Part shown: positions 1 to 9,000 of the stretch, one piece after another | Layout: each line of letters begins with the position of its first letter | Position numbering within the stretch: the stretch's first letter is position 1 | Assembly: GCF_023516615.1 (NCBI RefSeq) | Contig: NZ_JAMGBF010000148.1 | Span: 1 to 33,868, forward strand | Direction: 5' to 3' | From: Streptomyces panaciradicis | GTDB lineage: Bacteria > Actinomycetota > Actinomycetes > Streptomycetales > Streptomycetaceae | DNA: 33,868 bases | Program-made: the position numbers and the translations under genes | Notes under the pieces: model-generated | Databases searched by the model: none | What the model saw: only the letters and a program-made list of their open reading frames with translations | Told to the model about the DNA's origin: nothing

Positions 1-3000
1 GGTGGTCGGGCGGGGATCGCGTCGGGTGGGGAGGGTTTGTCCTCCAAGGCGGGGCAGGCCTCTGGTGAACTCGCGGCGGCGGCTGGTGGGTTCAACGGTG
101 TGAACGTGCTCGCGGGGCTGGGCGGGGTGGGTGCTCCGGTGCCGGGACACGGGCCGGTGGCGTCGACGGGTGCGCCGGTGCATGCTGCGGCCGGTGGCGG
201 AGAGACGACGGACACCCCCCGGCCCACCACCGCGTCCGGCACCCCCCGCACCGCCACGACCGGTGGCACCCCTCAACGACAGACGGAGGAGACCACCGGC
301 CCGGACTCCGTCGCCGGCGGCCCCGCCGCGCACGAGGCTCAAGCCGAAGGACAGCCGCCGGCGCCGATGGGAACCGCTTCGACCGGCGTCCCGGTGTCCG
401 GTACGCCCTCGACCACCCCTGCGGCCACCTCCGGCACGGCGACCCCGGAGGCGGGCCGCCCGGCGGCCACGGAAGCCGGCCGGCCTCCGAGCGCCCAGGT
501 CCAGGAGACCTCTCGACCGACCGCCACGACGCCTTCGGACACCTCTCGGAGCACGGCCCCGGCGGCGCCCGAAGCGACCCGTACGGCGACGACGGGCTCT
601 CAGGCGGCGAGCGGCCGCCCGTCCACGACCACCCCTTCGGAAGCCGGCCGCGCGGCGACCGCGCCCCCGCAGGAGCCTGGACGTACCCCGGCCACTGTCT
701 CTGGTGAGCCGTCCCGTCGGGCCGGCGAAAAGGCGGAGGTGGGGGAGACCGGCACTGCCTCCGCGACGGTGGATCCCGAGGCCCTGCGGTCGCTGACGGC
801 TGCCCATTGGCCGGTCAGCCGGCCGGGTGCCGAGGAGATGGCGACGGCGTTGAACATCGTGCGGACGCATCAGCGGCTCGACACCTTCACGCCTGAGGCA
901 GAGCCGTCGTTCGGTGACCTCGACGCGGGGTCGTTGGCCGTCTACGCGGTTGCGGTGGAGCTGCGGGCGCACGACGGTGACGAGCGTCCGGCGGTGGAGT
1001 TGTCGCGGCAGTTGGCCTCGGGGCGTCCGAAGCCGGTGCGTGGGTATCTGCCCGGTGGTTCGGGCCGGGGCGCCCCGGGAGGGCAGGATCCGGCGCGGTC
1101 GGGCTCCGAACGGGCCGGTTCGAGCAGTGCCGGGCGACTCGCGCACACGGAGACGTCAGGTGGCCCGTCGGGGCCTCGCGGTCCGCGTCCCGGACCGGGC
1201 TCTCGTGCCGGTACGAGCGAGGCGGGCCGGCCTGCGGTGGTGACGGAGACGTCGGACAGGAGCGTGCGGCGTCTGCCGCCGGAGCCGACGCCGGCCGAGC
1301 AGTCCGCGTCGCGGTCGAGGAGTGGGACCGGGCCGGCCGGCCCGAGGCCGGCGGGCCCGAGGGCGGCGCGCGGTGACGGGTCCCTGCCGCCGGAGGCCAC
1401 GGCCACCTCGACCTCGGCGTCCTCGTCCTCGGCCGTCCGGTCCGGGTCCGGGCCCTCGGCCCTCCGGTCCGGGTCCGGGCCCGAGAGGGGCGCCGGGGAT
1501 GCCGACGGGTCACGGGTGCGGCGGTTGCCCCACCGCCCGGCGGTACCGACTGCGCCTGGCCGGGACGAGGCGCAGCCGGTGCGGGGCTCGTCGGCGGCGA
1601 CGCAGCATCGGCCGGTGACGCAGACGGTCACCGTGGACGGCGTGCCGTACGAGGTGCTGAGAGTGGCGGGAGACGGTGACTGTTTCCCCACCTCCGTCCT
1701 GGCGGGCATCGCCCGGCAGCTTCCCGACTCCGCTCTGCGTGCTCTTGATGTGCGGCAGTTGCGTGACCGGGTCGCGGACTGGCTGACCGGTGGCAGCCCC
1801 GAGGCGGTGGCCAGGCGAGCGGAATTGGATGCCGGGCCGGATCCGGTCGGTGTGCTGCTGAACGACCTCGACCTCCCCGCGTTGGAGACCCTCCTCGGTG
1901 AGCCGGCCCCGGAGCTGCCGCGGGAGGAGGTGGAACGTATCGAGCAGAATCTCATGCGTCCGCAGTATCTTCGTGCCCTGATCGACCAGTTCGCGAATCC
2001 GGCGGACCGGGCCATCGTCGGCGGCTTCACGCCGGGGATGGCTGCGCGATTCCTCCCGGGTTTCGTACCGGACCGCGAGAAGATCGACAAGGCGAGCCTG
2101 CAGCGGCTCGTGCGGGACAGGAGAACAACTCGACTGCGGGATCTGGCGGCCGAGCGTCTGCGGACCGGGCACCCCTCGAGTCAGGTCCTGTACCAGAGGC
2201 TCATCGCCCGGCATCCGAGTCTCGTGCGTGTGTACCCCGAGTTGGCCGTCATGCTGAAGACGCCGACCAGTGAGGTCGTCGCGCTCGCGGTCCGTTCCAC
2301 CGACATGTGGACCTCACCGTTCTACGACCGGATGCCCGAACTGACCGCAGCGGCACTCGACCTGAACATCACCACCGTTCAGACCTTCGAGGGGATGTCC
2401 GATCTGACGCTCGCGAATCGGCTCAACCCGGCTGCGGCACGCTCCCTGCATGTGTTCTACGAGGGTGGAGTCCACTACTCGGCGATGAACCGGGTCGGCG
2501 GGCCCGCCCCGGCCGAGCAGGCGCCAGTGATCAGCCAGGCTGCCCGGCTGACCGAGAGCCCCGTTGTCGGGCTGCCTCCGGCGGCGCCGTGGGACGTGGA
2601 CGCAAATCCGGGGCTGCCTCTGCTCGAAGGTGCTTTGCGGGCTGCGGGGGCCAGTGAGAGCCTGGTTGCCCGGCTGGGCGGCCTGAACGTGGATGCCGTC
2701 AACCAACTCAACCGGATGCTCATGGCGGGACCGCAGCAGAACGCCGCCATTTCCGCGGCGGACGTGGCTCGCGCTCGGCGCAAGGGCAGGTCCACCAAGC
2801 CACGTGCGACCGCGGCTCCCGTGACCGTGCCCTTCACCATGGGATCCACGGAGATCTCCGAGGAGCAGCGGCACCGGCTGGACGCGCTGGCCGTACTTGT
2901 GGCGGAGCAGGCCAGGACGAACGTCCTGGCCGGGGTCTCGTTGCCGGTGGTGCGAGTGCTCGGGCGCGGCGGGGGCGCCCGGTTCGCGTTTGCCAGGCGG

Positions 3001-6000
3001 AGCCCCAGGGATGTGGCCCGCTCACGGGAGGAGGCGGTCGAGCGTCATCTGCGCGACCGGGTGACGCAGGTGCTCGCGCGGCAGCCCTCGGCGCGCCATC
3101 CGCTCACCGGTGACGACTTCCGGTTCGAGGCCGCCGGCGATGAGCAGCCGTCGCAGGACGACGTCGACACGGCGGAGCGGGACGGCGGGGAGGTGCCCGC
3201 GGACAGTGTGGACGTCCAGGTGGACTTCACCCCCGAACCGACGCCCGCGCAGGAGGAGATCGCCCCGGAGCTGATCGCCGCCAAGTGGGCCGAAGTCGAA
3301 CACAGGGTCAATCCGCGCCGTGCGGTCGCGTTGTCCCTGGCGTACCACATCGTCAGGACCCATCAGCGGGTGACCGGTTTCCAGTCGAACGAGAACCCCC
3401 AGTTCGGCGAGCTTCCTCTGGCTCACCGGGCTGTCTACGCCGTCGCGGTGAGCCTGGTGGACAGCCCGGGCGACGTCGACGGCGCGGAGGCGCTGTCGCG
3501 TGCGCTCGCAGCCAACCAGCCCGCTCCCTCCGCCGCGGCCGACACCCGGGGCCGGGACGGAGTCGGGCGTTCGTCCCGGTGGACGCGTGACCGGTGGGGA
3601 TCGGCGAGCCGGTCGGCCAGCCGGTCCGGCAGGATCTTCCCCGCTCCCTCGTCGGCACAGCCGGGAGCCGGCGGGCCGTACCGTCCGATGCCCGCCCCGG
3701 TGAACTCCACGTCGCCCCGATCCACCGGGACCGGCGGAGTGGTGTTCACCCCTCAGCCGCTGGCGCCGGTGACGCACCACCAGCACCACGCGCCGGCGGG
3801 TCCGTCGGCGCACGGCGGCCCGTCGGTTCCGGCACCGTCCACGCGGGCACTGCGGCTGTCGAACGATCTGCCGTCGATGGACGCCCGGGCGAGGGCGATG
3901 GAACTCGCGGCTCTGCATGCGCACGAGCGGCGGTGGCTGTCGTCCCACCCCGAGCTGGTCGACAACCTGAAGAACGCCCTGTCCGCCGAAGAGTTCGCGC
4001 TGGCGGCGGTGCAACTGCTGGTGCATGTGCCCGAAGCCGTCCGCCGACCGGCGTCCGCGCGACAGGAGGCGCACGCACTGCTGTCCCGGATGCTGCGGGA
4101 TCCCGACGTCACGGCCCAGATGCTGAAGAGGGGCGCGAACGTGGTCGTGGTACCCAAGGACGTACCGCTGACCACCTTGGAGCAGTTCGAACATCTGCGA
4201 GGTGAGGTGCACGGCGATGGCCGGATCACGGACTTCATAAGAGGCATCGATCACTCGAGCACAGCCGTTCCGGAGGAGAACCTGCTCGGTGAGCGGTCCC
4301 TCGTGGCCAGGGAAGCCGGCACCGTTGATCCGGACGGGTACTCCGTCACCGTCCACGAGTTCGCCCACGCCATCCACAGAAACGGTCTCACCCGCGCGGA
4401 GCAGCAGCAGATCAAGAAGGCCTACGACGACCGGAGGGCCCTGGGTGCCGACGCGCAGTGGCCTGACGGCCCGAGGCTCCACCTGAACGGCGTGCCGACC
4501 GACAACTATTCCGCGAGGAACGAGTACGAGTACTTCGCCCAGCTGACCAACGTGTACTTCGGGGTCAACACGGGCCAGGACGCGTCCACGCTGCGGCCGC
4601 GCGAGAACGGTGCCGAATGGGTGACATCGCACGAGCGCGCTCTGCTTCCTCTGCTGCAACGGCTGTACGGGCCCCCGGAGGAGGCCGGATTCAACCGGCC
4701 GGTGAATCCGCTGCAGAACAACCTGCGGGAGGACGAGGTCTTCGAGGGCGTGCGCGCCCTCTTCCGCGACGACTCCCACCCTCTGCACCGTGAGAAAGCG
4801 GACGCGCCCCCGGACGCCGATGAACTGGTGCGCGAACTGCCATTGCTGGACGACGAAGCACGCGCGCAGCGGCTGGCTGCGCTGAAGCCCGCGCACCGGC
4901 GGTGGCTCGCGGGCGACACCGCCCTGGTGGACGAACTGAGCCGGACGCTGTCCGCCGAGTCCTTCGCCGACACCGCGGCGCAGCTCATGGTCGAGGTCTT
5001 GCCCGGCGCCGACCGGCCGGTCTCGGCGCGGCAGGAGGCCCAGGCGCTCCTCGCCCGTGTGCTGCGCGACCCGCGGGTCGCGGCGCGACTCCTGGACAAC
5101 AACGTCGTCGTTCGGGTGCTGCCGCGCAACGTACCGATCACCGCTCTGCCTCAGTACCAGCACCTCAGCGGCCGGACCATGCCCAACGGGCGTCCCTTCG
5201 CCGGCCTCAGGGAACTCCACGGCCGCGCCACCCTGGTTCCCGAGGAGAACCTGCTCGGCGACTTCTCACCCGTATCGTTCGTCCGCCACCCCCAGCGCTA
5301 TTCCTCGGCGGTCCACGCTTACGCCCAGACCGTGTACACGTACGGTCTGACCGACGCGGAAAGGGACTGGATCGAGGCCGCCTATCAAGCGCGACAGCGC
5401 AGGGGCACGCTTGCGCAGTGGCCCCGCGGCACCCAGCAGGACACCCCGAGCGCCCAGGCCTACTTCGCCCAGCTCACCAGCGTGTACCTGGGCGTGAACG
5501 GGGGCCGTGACGTCACCGGGCGGCCGCTGCCGAACGGCCCCCAGTGGGTTCTCGCGAACGAGTCGGTGGTGGCTCCGCTGCTGACGCGGCTCTACGGGCC
5601 GGTCCGTAGCGCGTGGATCGACCGTCCGGTGAATCCGGTGCACCAGACCCTGGAGGAGAACACGGGGTTCGAGGGCGTCCGCGCACTCTTCGGCGACGGG
5701 TCCCGCCCGCACGGTGCTCCGCAGAGGCGGAGTCCGGATGCCGTGGTACCCGGCGGCCGAATTTTCGCCACCCCGCCCCCGACACCAGCCCCGGCGGCGG
5801 ACCTTGATGCGTCGGGCCGAGGTCCTGAGGGCGCGCCGCGGACTCGTGGCTCCCGTCCGGCTGAGTCTCGGGCGGCTACAGGTGGGGCGAGAATGCCGGG
5901 CGGCGTGACGGAGTCGTGGCAGACGGCTGCACGGCGTCTGCCACCCGACGCCCTGAGCGCCGATGCTGCCGCCCCGGTGATGGCGGGCGCCGCCCACGAC

Positions 6001-9000
6001 CTGCCCCATGCGCAACCTCTCGGTTTCGCCGCGCCCGCCCCGGCGGCGGTGGCTACCGGTTCCCTGGACTCGGGCGGCGCGGTTCTCACCCGACGGGACG
6101 CCGCAGTCCCGAAGCCTGCTGCCGCCCGGCCGGCCGACGAGGTCGCGGACGAGGGAGCCCGGCTGGTCGCGGACTTGCTGAGTTCTGATGCGGTGCGGCG
6201 GGCCAGGGCGCTGGCGGAGGTGGGACCACAGCACCGCTCGTGGCTTGCGTCCCACCCGGACGATGTCCACCGGCTCGGCGCCGTGCTGACGCCGGAGGAG
6301 TTCGCGCAGGCGGCGGCACAGGTGCTGGTGGACGTCCCGGAGGGTGTGCGGCGCCCGATCGCGGCGCGACAGGCGGCCCGTGTGCTGGTGGCGCGGATGC
6401 TGCGGGACCCAGAGGTGGCGGCACGGCTGCTGACCGACGGCAGCCGGGTGGTCGTCGTGCCCGCGGACACCCCCATGACGGAACTCGAACCGTTCCGGCA
6501 TCTGCAGGGCGAGCCGGCTCCCGGTGGCCGCACCTGGGACCAGGTGCGCGGAAGCGGCGGACACGTCACGGCGATCACCGAGGAGAATCTGCTGGGCGAG
6601 TCGTCACCGCTGCCGAACACCAGGTATGCGGACGGCTATTCGACGACCGTGCACGAGCTGGCGCACATGGTGCACCACCATGGCCTGAGCCAGGCCGACC
6701 GGCAGGCGATCGACCGGGCCTTCGCGGCCCGCAGGGCGTTGGGCCCGGACGCTTCCTGGCCGGACGGCATTCGCCGGGACCGGGAAGGACGGGTCACGGA
6801 CAACTACTCCTCGCGGGACGCGGAGGAGTTCTTCGCTCAGCTGAGCAACGTCTACCTCGGGGTGAACACCGGACTGGATCCGTTCACGGGCCGGCCGCGC
6901 GAGAACGGCGCGCGATGGGTGGAGGAGAACGAGCCGGGCCTCCTGCCCCTGCTGCGGCGGCTTTACGGCCCGGCGCCGCAGGAAGGCGAGTTGGGGCCGG
7001 TCAATCCGGTACGGGCCGTCCAGGAGGAGGACGAGACGCTGGCGGCGGTACGGCTGCTCTTCCACGGCGAACAGGTCGTGGCACCGGACTCGTGGACGGA
7101 GCCCCGGGCCACCGCGTCCTGGACCGGCCGGGACCGCTCGGAGTCCTCGCACGACAAGGAGCAGTTGCCTCCGCCGCCCCCGTCGGGCATGACGCACCTG
7201 ATGCCCGTGTCGGGTACGCCCGTGGGCGACCTGGCCGGGTGGCCCGGTCCGCTGTCGTCGGCGCAGCGCGAGGAGGTACTGCGGCAGGTCGGTACGTTCC
7301 TGGTGACAGGCCGGTTGAGCGCCGTGCGCGTGGTTCTGCACCGGCTGAACCGGCGAAGCGACCGACTGCGCGGCACACAGTACGAGGATGAAGCGGCGCG
7401 CCTGGCGAACCGGGTGGCGTGGGACCTGGATCGGGCCGAGCGCGGCCCGGGGCTGCAGAGCCCGCCGAAGGTGATCAACTTCTTCTGGATCGGCCGTCCG
7501 ATGAGCGGGTCCGCAGTGACCAACGTACTGAGGTGGGCGGAGCTGGCCCGGCAGCACGGATGGATCGTCCAGATGTGGACGGACACCGCACCGGTCTCGG
7601 CGGCGCGACCGGCCATGCTGAGCACCTGGGATCCCGCGGTCTTCCAGGCGATGGAGACCGCTGGAGTGCGGTTCCGGGCGGTGGAGTCCCTGCTGCCACC
7701 GGACCGACCGGCGGGCTGGAAGAACGGCCGCTTCGATCAGGGATTCACGCTGCAGAACCCCCGCATGCTGAAACTTCGCACCATGTACAACAACGCTCGG
7801 CTTCACCCGGGGGCGTTCCCCGTCGCATCGGACCTGGTGCGCATCGGGATCATGCTCTACGAGGGCGGCGCCTACTTCGACGTCGACATGGAGCCGGGTG
7901 GTGTCGAACTCTTCACGGAGGCACGGAAGATGGGCCGGACGGACCTTCCGGTCATCGGCCCCATGTTCCGGGACGCGAGGGTCTTCGCCGGGCAGCGCGC
8001 CGACTTCGCCGAACTGCTGGGCGTGCCCGCCGAGACGGTCTCCATGGAGGACGTGGCGCGCTACGCCATGAGACACGCCATGTTCGGCAACGCGTTCATG
8101 ATGGCCGTGCCGGGTTCCAGGTTCTTCGAGCGGGCCATCGACGCCATCGGCGACGAAGCCGTGCAATGGAACCCCGAGGCTTTGGCCACCAGCGGCGCCT
8201 TCCTGACCGGCCCCTTCCTGTACCACCGGGTGGCGGCCCAGCAGGTCGCTTCCTACGGGCTCGGCGAGGTCACCGACGCCGAGACAGGCGCGGCCATGGA
8301 TCAGCAGGAGCTGGGCCGCTGGGCGAGGTTGGGCTGGCTGACGGCGGAGAGCGAGAACCAGGTGGACCGCCCCGTCGGACAGGCGCCCATACCGTCCCAG
8401 AACAGTGGCGACGACATCAGATCCCGCCTGGGCCGCGGCCCGCGCAATCCCCGTGGCGGTGCCGGCTCGGGAGCCAGCCGATCGGCTGGCACGTTCGCGC
8501 CGCCGCCCTCGGAGTCGGAGACCCGGACCCCAGGCGGTCGATCGGGCCTCGCGGACGGGCTCTCCGGAGTTCCGGTGACCGGCGGCTCGGTGTTCGTCCG
8601 GCGGTCCGGCACGCCGTCGCCCGCGCGGCGGGCTGCCGCGGGGGCCGTCACCGAGCGGTCGTCCGGTGACCTCGCCTCGGAGATCCGAGCAGCCACGGAC
8701 CGCGATCCCGAAGGAGAGAGCGAATCCGCTCCCGAGACGCGAACCGCACCGGACGCGCTCGCGCCCGCAGCGCGGCAGCCGTTGACCGTGCCCTTCGCGC
8801 GAGGGTCCCGGACGGTGGATGCGGGTCAGGACCAGGCCCTGCGCGAGCTGGCACGCACGCTGGCCGCGGAGGCGGTGCGCAACCGCGCCGAGGGACTGCC
8901 GCAACAGGTCGTCCGGGTCAGCGGCCGGGGCAACAGCACCGGGCACGCGTCGTTCACCGGCAGGACGCGGGCGAAGAACACCGCCTGGATTCTCGAAGCC

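Noticed and set aside
1380..1500. Short tandem DNA repeat (TCCGGTCCGGGTCCGGGCCC units) as a possible regulatory or phase-variable repeat
   Set aside because: It encodes a Ser/Gly/Pro-rich linker in frame with the giant protein and is adequately explained as low-complexity coding sequence.
3022..5220. Minus-strand open frame of 732 codons antisense to the metalloprotease modules
   Set aside because: It has no recognisable domain and low-complexity composition. The plus strand encodes HEFAH and the repeated modules.
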